Below are positions 7,443 to 16,529 of a DNA stretch of 58,748 nt, one piece after another (within the stretch, counting starts at the first letter, position 1; each line of letters begins with the position of its first letter). Source of the DNA: an uncultured Collinsella sp. (GTDB lineage: Bacteria; Actinomycetota; Coriobacteriia; Coriobacteriales; Coriobacteriaceae); assembly GCA_900541855.1 (NCBI GenBank), contig UQLD01000015.1:1-58748 (forward strand). Direction: 5' to 3'. The translations under genes were made by a program, and so were the position numbers. Below the pieces are notes generated by a model. That model saw only the letters and a program-made list of their open reading frames with translations. It made no database searches and was not told the origin of the DNA.

Positions 7443-8105
7443 ATGGAGGCGCTGGAGATATGCAAGCGGCCGGTCGTGCTGTTTGATTTCGATGGCACGG
7501 TGGCAGATACGGGTCGAGCGGTGATGACCTCGACGCGCAAGACGTTGGCCGCGCGCGGGTTTTCGGAGGCGCAGATGGGTGACCTGCGTCGCATGATCGG
7601 GCCTCCGCTGTGGAAGAGCTTCCACGACTTTTACGGCTTTACGCGCGAGGAGTCGCTTGTGGTGGCCGACGAGTACCGTGCCTTTTTTGATGAGCTGGGA
7701 CCGGAAGAGTATCCCGTGTTCGATGGAATCCCCGAGCTGCTCGATGGCCTTGTCGCGCAGGGGCATCGCTTGGCCGTGGCGACGTCACGCATGGAGGCAA
7801 AGTGCATTGACATGGTGGGCGAGCTTGGGCTTTCGCAGTTTGAGGCGGTGGTTGGCATGAATCCGCCGCAGGGACGCGAGACCAAGGCCGATTCGGTTCG
7901 CGATGCCCTGGCGGCCCTCGGCGCGACGGCCGACGATGCCGTGATGATCGGCGATCGCTTTAACGATGTGGAGGGCGCGCACGCGATGGGCGTGCCGTGC
8001 ATCGGCATCTATTCGGGCGCGGCAGCGCCGGGGGAGCACGAGGCCGCGGGCGCCGATGCGGTGGTGCACTCGGTGGCCGAGCTTGCTAAACTTTTCGCTA
8101 TCTAA
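7443..8105 (+). CDS. HAD hydrolase, phosphoglycolate-phosphatase-like
   Basis: Protein of 220 aa with motif I DFDGTVADT (nucleophile and acid/base Asp) near residue 15, a helical cap, motif II TSR, Lys of motif III and motif IV GDRFNDVEGA near 175. The layout matches Gph/PpaX-like phosphatases that dephosphorylate small phosphates such as phosphoglycolate or pyrophosphate. Start at 7443 chosen because GAAGAGGG is properly spaced; GTG/ATG codons just upstream are too close to or overlap this site. Next gene starts 55 nt later. Confidence 0.85.
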   Translation: MEALEICKRPVVLFDFDGTVADTGRAVMTSTRKTLAARGFSEAQMGDLRRMIGPPLWKSFHDFYGFTREESLVVADEYRAFFDELGPEEYPVFDGIPELLDGLVAQGHRLAVATSRMEAKCIDMVGELGLSQFEAVVGMNPPQGRETKADSVRDALAALGATADDAVMIGDRFNDVEGAHAMGVPCIGIYSGAAAPGEHEAAGADAVVHSVAELAKLFAI

Positions 8106-8160
8106 TAGACATAATGTGAGGGGCGGGCGTACCCGTCGCTCATTGGTAAGGAGGTCGTCC

Positions 8161-9597
8161 ATGAATCAGGTGGAGCAGAGCGTCGCTGAGTATGTCGACG
8201 AGGTCTGGGAGGATGTCGTCGCTGATATCGAGCAGCTGGTGAGTTATCCTTCCGTGGCAGTTTCTGCCGATGCGGAGCCCGGCGCGCCGTTTGGCCGCCC
8301 GGTCCGTGACGCGCTCGATTGCGCGCTCGGCATTGCGCAGAAGCTCGGCTATCAGACGAGCGACGACGAGGGCTATGCGGGAATCGCCGATATCCCGGGC
8401 CGCGGCGACAAGCAGCTCGCGACTATCTGCCACGTGGACGTGGTTCCCGCCGGCCCTGGCTGGAACACCGACCCGTTCGCGATGGAGCGTCGCGAGGGCT
8501 GGTTGCTCGGTCGCGGCGTGATCGACGACAAGGGCCCGGCAGTGCTGTCGCTTTATGCCGGCGCGTACCTGCTCAAGCACGGCATTGTGCCGCGCTACAC
8601 CTTCCGCGCGCTGCTGGGCTGCGATGAGGAAGTGGGCATGTCCGACGTTCACCATTATCTGGAGAACTACCCCAACCCTGACTTTCTGTTTACGCCTGAT
8701 GCCGAGTTCCCGGTCTGCAATGCCGAGAAGGGCCAGTTTGGGGCGACGTTCGTGAGCCCCAAGATCGACGGCGGGCGCATCGTGTCGTGGAGCGGCTCCG
8801 AGGCGAGCAATGCCATTCCGTCGCAGTCCATCTGCGAGCTTGCGATTGCCGCCGATGAGCTGCCGGCGCCCGTTGAGAACGTCGACCGCCTGGAGATCAC
8901 GGCGCTTGATAACGGGCATGCGCAGATTTTCGCCCACGGTATTGGCGGCCACGCTTCGATGCCTGAGGGCACCATCAACGCCGTCGGCCTGATCGTGACG
9001 TACCTGCGCGAGGCCGAGGACGCGTTTGGTGCCCGTGACGAGCGCCTGCTGACGCCTGCCGAGCACGAGTTCGTCAAGTTCCTGGCCTTTGTACATGCAG
9101 ACGCCTATGGCCGCGGCCTGGGTATCGATGCGACGAGCTCGGCGTTTGGCCCGCTTACCTGCAACGCTGGCGTCATCCGCGTGGCGGATGGCCATATTGA
9201 GCAGGTCATCGACGTGCGCTTCCCCGACAGCACGAGCGCCGATACCATCCGCGAGCAGCTCGAGCCGCTTGTGGGGCGCTTTGACGTGACGTGTCGCGTG
9301 GGTCATGCAAAGGTGCCGTTCTCGGTCTCTGCCGATGATCCGGCCGTGAAGGCGCTTATTGATACCTATAACGAGTTTACGGGCAAGCATGCTGAGCCCT
9401 TTGCCATGGGCGGCGGCACGTACGCGCGCAACTTTGCCCGCGCCGTCTCGTTTGGCCCCGAAGAGACCGGCCTGGAGCTGCCCGCGTGGGGCGGCCAGAT
9501 GCACGGCCCCAACGAGTGCGCCAACGAGGACCAGCTTAAACAGGCGCTCAAGATCTATATTGTTGCGATCCTCCGTTTGAATGAATTAGAGCTTTAA
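8161..9597 (+). CDS. M20 family dipeptidase, PepV/Sapep type
   Basis: Metallopeptidase of 478 aa, the length of PepV. Seen: CHVDVVPAG near residue 95 (zinc His and catalytic Asp), DDKGP near 123 (bridging Asp), GCDEEVGM near 158 (general-base Glu and metal Glu), and the C-terminal metal His in GGQMHGPNE. Known relatives cleave dipeptides, including unusual D-residues, in the cytoplasm. The start at 8161 follows AAGGAGG. A 67-nt repeat lies just after the stop codon. Confidence 0.9.
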   Translation: MNQVEQSVAEYVDEVWEDVVADIEQLVSYPSVAVSADAEPGAPFGRPVRDALDCALGIAQKLGYQTSDDEGYAGIADIPGRGDKQLATICHVDVVPAGPGWNTDPFAMERREGWLLGRGVIDDKGPAVLSLYAGAYLLKHGIVPRYTFRALLGCDEEVGMSDVHHYLENYPNPDFLFTPDAEFPVCNAEKGQFGATFVSPKIDGGRIVSWSGSEASNAIPSQSICELAIAADELPAPVENVDRLEITALDNGHAQIFAHGIGGHASMPEGTINAVGLIVTYLREAEDAFGARDERLLTPAEHEFVKFLAFVHADAYGRGLGIDATSSAFGPLTCNAGVIRVADGHIEQVIDVRFPDSTSADTIREQLEPLVGRFDVTCRVGHAKVPFSVSADDPAVKALIDTYNEFTGKHAEPFAMGGGTYARNFARAVSFGPEETGLELPAWGGQMHGPNECANEDQLKQALKIYIVAILRLNELEL

Positions 9598-9619
9598 GGT
9601 TACGCGGTTTCCCAATCTT

Positions 9620-9686
9620 AGTTGCGGTGGAATAGTTCCTAGAATGGGCCATTTGATGGCCGAGCAGGAACTATTTCACCGCAACT
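9620..9686. repeat. 67-nt TTGCGGTG hairpin element, copy C
   Basis: Arms 9620-9640 (AGTTGCGGTGGAATAGTTCCT) and 9666-9686 pair over 21 bp with a single mismatch that would be G-U in RNA; inner GGCC/GGCC stem. It begins 22 nt after the dipeptidase stop codon. Confidence 0.82.
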
Positions 9687-9890
9687 TTGTTTTTATTGGT
9701 GTAAAAGGTGCGCCATGTTCGGCGCTGGATTGTTATTCGTTTGTAAAGGCCGTGCTGCGCTTGCGGTAAGGGTCTATCAGATGCCCGTAAAAAACCGCAG
9801 TTGGCGCGGGCGCTGCCCGGTCGGGGTCGTATCTTTCCAAACAGCAAAGCGGGCAGGGTGCCCGCGAATCGCATGTATGAAAGGAAGATC

Positions 9891-10829
9891 ATGCTCGATC
9901 AGGCTTATTCTCGTCGTCAGTTCCTCGGCCTCGCTGGTGGTCTTGCCAGCATCGTCGGTCTCGGTCTCGTTGGGTGCGGCGGCTCCGGCGCATCCGATGC
10001 CGCCGACAAGGGTAGCGCCGCTGCTGCCGAGTCCGTCTCCGGCGAGGTGACCTACGACGGTGCCTCTTCGTTCCAGGCTCTCGTCGAGGCCGCTGCCGAG
10101 AAGTTCATGGACGCCAACCCCGATGTCTCCGTCTCCGGCTCGGGTAACGGTTCGGGCAAGGGCCTGACCGCTGTCGCCGCCGGCACCGTCACCATCGGCA
10201 ACTCCGACGTCTTCGCCGAGACCAAGCTTGAGGCCGATCAAGTCAAGAACCTCGTCGACCACGAGGTCGCCGTCGTGGGCATGGGTCCTGTTGTCTCCAA
10301 GAACGTCAAGGTCGACGACCTGTCCCTCGAGCAGCTCAAGGGTATCTTCTCCGGTCAGATTACCAACTGGAAGGAGGTCGGCGGCGACGACGCCACCATC
10401 GTCGTCCTCAACCGCAAGGCCGGCTCCGGTACCCGCGCCACCTTCGAGGCCGCCGTCTTTGGCGACGAGACCGTCGACTTTAAGGGCGATGCCGAGCTCG
10501 ACAAGTCCGGCGACGTCCAGACTCAGATGGGCAGCACCGACAACGCCATCTCCTACCTCGATTTCTCGCACTTCGATGACTCCAAGTTCAACGCCATCAA
10601 GGTCGAGGGCGTCGAGCCCAAGAGCAAGAATGTCACTGATGACTCCTTCAAGATCTGGGCTACCGAGCACATGTACTGCTCCAAGGACGCCGACGAGGCC
10701 ACCAAGGCCTTCCTGGAGTTCATGCTTTCCGACGACGTCCAGGGCAAGCTCGTCGAGGAGCAGGGCTTCATCCCCGTCTCTGCCATGAAGGTCGTCAAGG
10801 ACGCCAGCGGCAAGGTCTCCGCTAAATAA
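9891..10829 (+). CDS. pstS: Phosphate ABC transporter substrate-binding lipoprotein
   Basis: Captures phosphate outside the membrane for PstCA. Of 312 aa. The N-terminus carries a twin-arginine signal (SRRQFLGLAGG) and a lipobox LVGC at about residue 25, so a folded, lipid-anchored Tat export route is predicted, unlike the Sec route usual for PstS. Phosphate-contact regions visible: SSFQALVEAA, SGNGSGKGL, GNSDVFAE and KAGSGTRATFE. Start at 9891 has GAAAGGAAG; two earlier in-frame starts would spoil the signal. First gene of pstSCAB. Confidence 0.93.
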   Translation: MLDQAYSRRQFLGLAGGLASIVGLGLVGCGGSGASDAADKGSAAAAESVSGEVTYDGASSFQALVEAAAEKFMDANPDVSVSGSGNGSGKGLTAVAAGTVTIGNSDVFAETKLEADQVKNLVDHEVAVVGMGPVVSKNVKVDDLSLEQLKGIFSGQITNWKEVGGDDATIVVLNRKAGSGTRATFEAAVFGDETVDFKGDAELDKSGDVQTQMGSTDNAISYLDFSHFDDSKFNAIKVEGVEPKSKNVTDDSFKIWATEHMYCSKDADEATKAFLEFMLSDDVQGKLVEEQGFIPVSAMKVVKDASGKVSAK

Positions 10830-10853
10830 GTAATCGCCCCGGAAAGGTTTGCA

Positions 10854-11762
10854 ATGGCAAAACAGCTGCCAAAGCGCGACCTTGAGAACGTGGGCCTGGG
10901 CGTCACGGGCGCGTGCGTAGCACTCGTGACGCTTGTCGTTGCCGCGCTCATCTTTATGGTCGCCCAAAAGGGCCTCTCGGCTTTTGTCAAGGACGGCGTC
11001 TCGGTCGTCGAGTTTTTCACCGGCACCAAGTGGGACCTGGCCAACACAGCCGAAAACGGCCTGCCCTATACCGGCGCCCTGCCCCTGATCGTCACCTCGT
11101 TTGCGGTCATGGTGCTCTCCACGCTTATCGCGCTGCCCATCGCCATCGGCTCTGCCATCTTTGCGGTCGAGATTAGCCCTAAGTTTGGCTCTAAGATCTT
11201 TCAGCCGCTCATTGAGCTTTTGACCGGCATCCCCTCGGTCGTCTTTGGCCTGATCGGTTTTCACGTGGTCGTCGGTCTTATGAAGAGCGTTTTCCATGTG
11301 AGCACGGGCCTGGGCATCTTGCCCGGCGCCATCGTGCTGGCGGTCATGATTCTGCCGACGATGACCACGCTTTCGGTCGATGGCCTGCGCGCCGTGCCCG
11401 ACGGCTACCGCCAGGGCTCGCTCGCGCTGGGCTACACCCGCTGGCAGACCATCTGGCACGTGGTGCTCAAGTCCGCCATGCCGTCGCTCATGACCGCGGT
11501 TATCTTGGGCATGACCCGCGCCTTTGGCGAGACGCTCGCCGTGCGCATGGTCATCGGCGGCATCGAGGCCATGCCGACGTCGCTGCTGTCGCCGGCTTCG
11601 ACCATCACCACCACGCTCACCACGTCCATGGCTGTCTATGCCGAGGGCTCGGCCCAAGACGATGTTCTGTGGGCGCTCGGCCTGCTGCTGATGGGCATGA
11701 GTCTCATCTTCATCCTGATCATCCACCTTATCGGCCGCAAGGGGGCGAAGGCTCGTGGCTAG
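10854..11762 (+). CDS. pstC: Phosphate ABC transporter permease PstC
   Basis: Inner-membrane half of the phosphate channel, 302 aa, about six membrane helices. The EAA-like loop is visible near residue 195 (LALGYTRWQTIWHVVLKSAMPSL), where PstB docks. Starts 24 nt after pstS; its last 8 nt overlap the start of pstA. Confidence 0.93.
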   Translation: MAKQLPKRDLENVGLGVTGACVALVTLVVAALIFMVAQKGLSAFVKDGVSVVEFFTGTKWDLANTAENGLPYTGALPLIVTSFAVMVLSTLIALPIAIGSAIFAVEISPKFGSKIFQPLIELLTGIPSVVFGLIGFHVVVGLMKSVFHVSTGLGILPGAIVLAVMILPTMTTLSVDGLRAVPDGYRQGSLALGYTRWQTIWHVVLKSAMPSLMTAVILGMTRAFGETLAVRMVIGGIEAMPTSLLSPASTITTTLTTSMAVYAEGSAQDDVLWALGLLLMGMSLIFILIIHLIGRKGAKARG

Positions 11763-12681
11763 CACGCGTATCCACATCGACGAGGCGAGGCTCGGGCGTG
11801 TCCAAAAGCAGGACCGCTTCGCCACGGGCGTGTTGACGGCGATCGTCGCCATCGTCATGCTCATCGTCGTCTCCATGGTGGCCTATATCCTGTTCGAGGG
11901 CATCTCGACGCTGTTCCAGCCGGGCTTTCTCACGGAGCCGTCGCGCGCCAACGGAACGCAGGGCGGCGTGCTCTACCAGCTGTTCGACTCGTTCTACCTG
12001 CTGCTGATCACCCTGATCATCTCGGTGCCCATCAGCCTGGGCGGAGCGGTCTTTTTGGTTGAGTACGCGCCGGACGGACCCATCCGCGACATCGCCTCCA
12101 CCGCCATCGAGACGTTGTCCTCGCTGCCTTCCATCGTCGTCGGCATGTTCGGTTTTCTGGTGTTCTCGGTGCAGCTGGGCTGGAAGTACTCCATCATCTC
12201 CGGCGCCGTCGCGCTCACCATGTTCAACATCCCCATCCTGGTGCGCGTGATCCAGCAGGCGCTCGAGGACGTGCCGCAGGCCCAGCGCGATGCGTGCCTG
12301 GCCATGGGCCTCACTCGCTGGGAGGCCACGCTGCACATCCTGATCCCCGAGGCCATGCCTGCCATCGTGACGGGCATCGTGCTTTCGGCCGGTCGCGTGT
12401 TTGGCGAGGCCGCAGCACTGCTTTTTACCTCGGGTATGAGCTCGCCGGTTCGCCTGAACTTCTTGAGCTTTAACCTGTCGAGCCCCACCTGCGCTTGGAA
12501 CGTGTTCCGTCCCGGCGAGTCGCTCGCCGTGCACATCTACAAGATCTATGGCGAGGGCAGCCCCGAGGCCCAGCAGATCGTCTGGGGCACCGCTGCACTG
12601 CTGATGATTTGCGTGCTGCTGTTTAACGTAATCGCCCGCATTGTGGGCAAGCAACTGGCAAGGAAGATGACGGCCGAATGA
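11755..12681 (+). CDS. pstA: Phosphate ABC transporter permease PstA
   Basis: Second membrane half of the phosphate channel, 308 aa, six predicted helices, EAA-like loop ACLAMGLTRWEATLHILIPEAMPAI near residue 182. The start codon is GTG at 11755, inside the end of pstC, preceded by a G-rich ribosome site; the overlap implies translational coupling. Ends with a 4-nt ATGA overlap with pstB. Confidence 0.93.
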   Translation: MASTRIHIDEARLGRVQKQDRFATGVLTAIVAIVMLIVVSMVAYILFEGISTLFQPGFLTEPSRANGTQGGVLYQLFDSFYLLLITLIISVPISLGGAVFLVEYAPDGPIRDIASTAIETLSSLPSIVVGMFGFLVFSVQLGWKYSIISGAVALTMFNIPILVRVIQQALEDVPQAQRDACLAMGLTRWEATLHILIPEAMPAIVTGIVLSAGRVFGEAAALLFTSGMSSPVRLNFLSFNLSSPTCAWNVFRPGESLAVHIYKIYGEGSPEAQQIVWGTAALLMICVLLFNVIARIVGKQLARKMTAE

Positions 12682-13550
12682 GCGAGATGAAAGCAACGCC
12701 CGCAACCGAAGCGGCATCGTCCGAGACCCAGGACTTCCTGTCGAGCGTGGGGGAGAGCGAGAGGCGCGTGCGCGTAAGCGGCAAGGCCGTGAGCGACGAG
12801 GTCGTGCTCTCCACCAAGGACGTCAACGTGTACTATGGCGACCACCATGCGCTACACGACACGTCGCTCGACTTTCACAAGGGTGAGATCACGGCGCTCA
12901 TTGGGCCTTCGGGCTGCGGTAAGTCGACCTTCTTGCGCAGTCTCAACCTTATGAATCGCGAGATTCGCGGCTGCCGCGTGGAGGGCGAGATTAACTACCG
13001 CGGACGCAATGTGAACACCTGGACCGAGAACACGTACGAGCTGCGTCGCTCCATTGGCATGGTGTTCCAGCAGCCCAACCCTTTCCGCAAGTCCATTCGC
13101 GACAACATCACGTTTGCGCCCAAGCGTCACGGCATTACCGACCGTGACGAGCCTGATCGTATGGTCGAGGAGAGCCTGCGCGGTGCAGCGCTGTGGGACG
13201 AGGTCAAGGACAAGCTCGACAAGAGCGCCTACGCGCTTTCGGGCGGTCAGCAGCAGCGCCTGTGCATCGCGCGCACGCTGGCGCTCAACCCCGACGTGAT
13301 CCTGTTTGACGAGCCCTGCTCGGCGCTCGACCCCATCTCGACGTTGGCGATCGAGGACCTTATGTCGTCGATCGTGGCCGACCGCGCCATCGTTATCGTG
13401 ACGCACAACATGGAGCAGGCGTCGCGCGTGTCCAACCGCACGGCGTTCTTCTACATGGGCGATATGGTCGAGTACGACGAGACTGACGAGATTTTCCAAC
13501 GGCCCAAGGATAAGCGGCTGAATGATTACCTCACCGGCATGTTCTCCTAG
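12678..13550 (+). CDS. pstB: Phosphate ABC transporter ATP-binding protein
   Basis: ATPase driving phosphate uptake, 290 aa. Seen: Walker A GPSGCGKST near residue 76, Q-loop MVFQQPNPF near 128, signature LSGGQQQRL near 190, Walker B VILFDEPCSALDP near 210, and the switch His THNM near 245. The first ~40 residues before the ABC core are longer than usual. Overlaps pstA by 4 nt. A strong terminator follows and no phoU gene is found downstream or elsewhere in the window. Confidence 0.95.
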   Translation: MSEMKATPATEAASSETQDFLSSVGESERRVRVSGKAVSDEVVLSTKDVNVYYGDHHALHDTSLDFHKGEITALIGPSGCGKSTFLRSLNLMNREIRGCRVEGEINYRGRNVNTWTENTYELRRSIGMVFQQPNPFRKSIRDNITFAPKRHGITDRDEPDRMVEESLRGAALWDEVKDKLDKSAYALSGGQQQRLCIARTLALNPDVILFDEPCSALDPISTLAIEDLMSSIVADRAIVIVTHNMEQASRVSNRTAFFYMGDMVEYDETDEIFQRPKDKRLNDYLTGMFS

Positions 13551-13605
13551 TCCGGGACATGCTTGAGGCCCGCGGCGGCCACGGTTGCCACGGGACTGAT
13601 TGGAG

Positions 13606-13643
13606 AGGCGGGTCATCTCTTTTGGGAGATGGCCCGCCTTTTT
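13606..13643 (+). terminator. Intrinsic terminator after pstB
   Basis: AGGCGGGTCATCTC pairs with GGGAGATGGCCCGCCT around a short T-rich loop and is followed by TTTTT. It closes the pst operon 56 nt after the pstB stop. Confidence 0.85.
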
Positions 13644-13713
13644 GTGTCGTGTGCGGCCCGCCTTTTCGCTGCTATTATGGACAACGTTGAATTTCTACGA
13701 AGGAGCAGGGCAT

Positions 13714-15570
13714 ATGGCGATTCTTTTGGGATGCGATTCCGTCAGCCTAGAGTTTCCCACCAAGCATATTTTCGATAGCGTGACGCTCGGCGTGGGCGAG
13801 GGCGACCGTATTGGTATTGTCGGTAAAAACGGCGACGGCAAGTCGACGCTGCTGAGCGTGCTCGCCGGCACGCTGGAGCCCGACGACGGCCGCGTGACGC
13901 ATCGTCGCGGCACCACGATCGGCCTGCTCGGCCAAAAGGACCAGCTTGTCGACACCGACACCGTGCACCATGCCGTCGTGGGCGACACGCCCGAGTATGA
14001 GTGGGCGTCGAGCCCCCGCACGCGCCAGATCCTCGCCGGTCTCATTAGCGATGTGCCCTGGGAGGGCACGGTGGGCGAGCTTTCGGGTGGCCAGCGCCGC
14101 CGCGTGGACCTCGCGCGCCTGTTGATCGGCGACTACGACGTGCTCATGCTCGACGAGCCCACTAACCATCTGGACATGCGCACCATCAACTGGCTTGCAC
14201 GCCATCTTAAGGCTCGCTGGCAGCGCGGTCAGGGCGCCATGCTCGTGGTCACGCACGATCGCTGGTTCTTGGACGAGGTCTGCACCAGCATGTGGGAGGT
14301 CCACGACGGCCAGGTCGATCCCTTCGAGGGCGGCTACTCCGCATATATCCTGCAGCGCGTGGAGCGCGACCGCATGGCCGCCGTTACCGAGGAGCGCCGT
14401 CGCAACATGGCGCGCAAGGAGCTCGCGTGGCTGAGCCGCGGTGCCCAGGCTCGTTCCACCAAGCCCAAGTTTCGCGTGGATGCCGCTCGTGAGCTGATCG
14501 CCGACGTGCCGCCCGTGCGTGACGAGCTGGAGCTCAAGCGCCTGGCCGTGAGCCGCTTGGGCAAGCAGGTTATCGATGTGGTCGACGTGGATGCCGGCTA
14601 TGCCGATACCGACGGCGCGCCCAAGCAGGTGCTCACCGATGTGACCTGGCTCATTGGTGCGGGCGACCGCTATGGCCTTTTGGGCGAGAACGGCGCCGGT
14701 AAGTCGACGCTGCTCGACGTGATCCAGGGCAAGATTGAACCCACGCGCGGCCGCGTGAAGATTGGCCAGACAGTGCGCTTTGGCGTGCTGTCGCAGCAGC
14801 TCGAGGAACTCAAGCCCTACATGGGCGACACGATCCGCGAGGTGCTCGGCAACTATAAGAAGTACTACGTCATCGACGGCAAGGAGACTTCGCCCGAGAA
14901 GCTCTGCGAACGTCTGGGCTTTACGACGCAGCAGCTCTGGAGCCGCATCGGCGATCTTTCGGGCGGCCAGCGCCGTCGCCTGTCGCTGTTGCTGACGATT
15001 CTGGACGAGCCCAACGTGCTCATCCTGGACGAGCCGGGCAACGACCTGGATACCGACATGCTCGCGATTGTCGAGGACCTGCTGGACGGCTGGCCCGGCA
15101 CGCTGATCCTGGTGACACACGATCGCTTTTTGATGGAGCGCGTGACCGACCAACAGTGGGCACTGCTCGATGGCCATCTGACGCATATGCCCGGCGGCGT
15201 GGACCAGTACCTGCGCCTGTGCAACGCTACCGCCGAGGGCGAGCCCGTGGGCGCGCCGAGCGCTAAGACCGGCACGTTCGACACCGGTGCGGCGGCTGCT
15301 GCCGACAAGCCCAAGTCGAGCGGTCAGCCCAACGGCCTTTCCAACGCCGAGCGTCAGAAGCTCCGCCGCGAGGTGAGCTCGCTCGAGCGCAAGATGGAGA
15401 CGCAGCGCGCCCGCGTGGAGGAGGCCGAGGCCGCCATGGCCCAGGTCGATCCCACCAACTACACGGCGCTCGGCGAGCAGCAGGCAAAGATCGACGAGGC
15501 TCACGCCGCCATGGACGAGCTGGAGATGGCGTGGCTCGAGGCGAGCGAAAAGCTCGAGGGCGAGGAGTAG
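13714..15570 (+). CDS. ABC-F family ATPase, Uup-like
   Basis: Soluble protein of 618 aa with two ABC cassettes and no membrane part: Walker A GKNGDGKST near 37 and GENGAGKST near 328; signatures LSGGQRRRV near 126 and LSGGQRRRL near 420; Walker B LMLDEPTNHLD and LILDEPGNDLD. The C-terminal ~75 residues (from NAERQKLRREVSSLERKMET) form a charged coiled coil, typical of Uup, which binds branched DNA/ribosomes. ABC-F proteins act on the ribosomal E site. Start 13714 follows AAGGAG. Six nucleotides separate it from the next gene. Confidence 0.9.
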   Translation: MAILLGCDSVSLEFPTKHIFDSVTLGVGEGDRIGIVGKNGDGKSTLLSVLAGTLEPDDGRVTHRRGTTIGLLGQKDQLVDTDTVHHAVVGDTPEYEWASSPRTRQILAGLISDVPWEGTVGELSGGQRRRVDLARLLIGDYDVLMLDEPTNHLDMRTINWLARHLKARWQRGQGAMLVVTHDRWFLDEVCTSMWEVHDGQVDPFEGGYSAYILQRVERDRMAAVTEERRRNMARKELAWLSRGAQARSTKPKFRVDAARELIADVPPVRDELELKRLAVSRLGKQVIDVVDVDAGYADTDGAPKQVLTDVTWLIGAGDRYGLLGENGAGKSTLLDVIQGKIEPTRGRVKIGQTVRFGVLSQQLEELKPYMGDTIREVLGNYKKYYVIDGKETSPEKLCERLGFTTQQLWSRIGDLSGGQRRRLSLLLTILDEPNVLILDEPGNDLDTDMLAIVEDLLDGWPGTLILVTHDRFLMERVTDQQWALLDGHLTHMPGGVDQYLRLCNATAEGEPVGAPSAKTGTFDTGAAAAADKPKSSGQPNGLSNAERQKLRREVSSLERKMETQRARVEEAEAAMAQVDPTNYTALGEQQAKIDEAHAAMDELEMAWLEASEKLEGEE

Positions 15571-15576
15571 GCGAGA

Positions 15577-16347
15577 ATGATCAAAGCCGCGTTTTTCGAT
15601 ATCGACGGCACGCTGCTGAGCTTTAAGACCCACCGGATTCCGGCGTCGGCGCAGCAGGTGCTCGACAGCTTTCGCGAGCAGGGGATTGCGTGCGTGATCG
15701 CCACGGGCCGTCCGACCTACCAGATGCCGGACTGGCTGTTCGACCTGGGCTGGGATGCGTACATTACGCTTTCGGGCCAGCACTGTTTTGATGCCAAGGG
15801 CGTCTACCGCAGCTGCCCGATCGATCCGGACGACGTTGCGGTGATTGTGGACCAGGTGGCGCAGGGGCGCTACGACTCACTGTGCATGCAGGGCGAGAAC
15901 TCGTTTGTGAACCGCCTGTCCGAGCGCGTGGTGACGGCTGACAGCAACGCGGGAATCGTCTACCACGAGGAGCCGTTTGAGCATGCCTTTGACGCGCCGG
16001 TCTATCAGTTCTGTGCCTTTGTTGACCCAGTTGACGAGCATATCGTGACCGATGCCGTGTCGCATTCGCTCACCACGCGCTGGTGCGACCTGTTCTGCGA
16101 CATTATTCCGGCCAACGGCGGCAAGGACCTGGGTGTGGCGGCGACGCTGGAGCGCCTGGGCATCGACGCGAGTGAAGCGATTGCCTTTGGCGACGGCGAG
16201 AACGACCTGTCGATGTTCTCGGCCGTGGGCACAAGTGTGGCCATGGGCAACGCGCAGGACACGGTGAAAGCTGCGGCGACCTACGTGACGACCGCCGTGG
16301 ACGACGATGGGATCTACAACGCCGCGAAGTACTTTGGACTGCTATAG
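15577..16347 (+). CDS. HAD hydrolase, Cof/YidA type
   Basis: Sugar- or nucleotide-phosphate phosphatase of 256 aa with motif I FFDIDGTLL near residue 6, motif II ATGR near 43, the class IIB cap in the middle, and motif IV GDGENDLSMF near 208 followed by VAMGNA. Probably co-transcribed with the ABC-F gene 6 nt upstream. Substrate cannot be read from the sequence. Confidence 0.88.
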   Translation: MIKAAFFDIDGTLLSFKTHRIPASAQQVLDSFREQGIACVIATGRPTYQMPDWLFDLGWDAYITLSGQHCFDAKGVYRSCPIDPDDVAVIVDQVAQGRYDSLCMQGENSFVNRLSERVVTADSNAGIVYHEEPFEHAFDAPVYQFCAFVDPVDEHIVTDAVSHSLTTRWCDLFCDIIPANGGKDLGVAATLERLGIDASEAIAFGDGENDLSMFSAVGTSVAMGNAQDTVKAAATYVTTAVDDDGIYNAAKYFGLL

Positions 16348-16352
16348 CTGCG

Positions 16353-16378
16353 GCTCGGCACTTGGGGACACTCCTTGC
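16353..16378. repeat. GGGGAC-family fragment
   Basis: TCGGCACTTGGGGACACTCC, six bases after the HAD stop codon, repeats the unit seen at 3323, 38731 and 51652. Without a matching right arm, so a half-element. Confidence 0.55.
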
Positions 16379-16429
16379 GGGGCGTGTTCCCATTTTGTTT
16401 TCGTCCCGCTCGTTTTGTGAAACACGGCT

Positions 16430-16477
16430 AACTTTTAGGCAAAGTAGTAAGACATGGGCAACTTTTGCGGTAAAGTA
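16430..16477. promoter_or_regulatory. Two direct repeats upstream of the DtxR-like gene, probable operator
   Basis: AACTTTTAGGCAAAGTA (16430-16446) and AACTTTTGCGGTAAAGTA (16460-16477) lie 30 bp apart, three turns of the helix, 53-100 bp before the start codon. The second is embedded in CATGGGCAACTTTTG (16453-16467), nearly identical to 22900-22914 before the metal exporter gene. Confidence 0.5.
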
Positions 16478-16529
16478 AGCCGTGGAAAGTATCCAAAGGC
16501 TAACTAGCAATCATCGCGAAAGGCGGCCC

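Noticed and set aside
8140..11876. Long minus-strand frames opposite the dipeptidase and pst genes
   Set aside because: Same shadow effect; translations are His/Arg/Gly-rich low-complexity and lack starts with ribosome sites.
13747..15783. Minus-strand open frame of 678 codons opposite the ABC-F gene
   Set aside because: Shadow frame of a high-GC gene; the plus strand carries intact Walker and signature motifs throughout.
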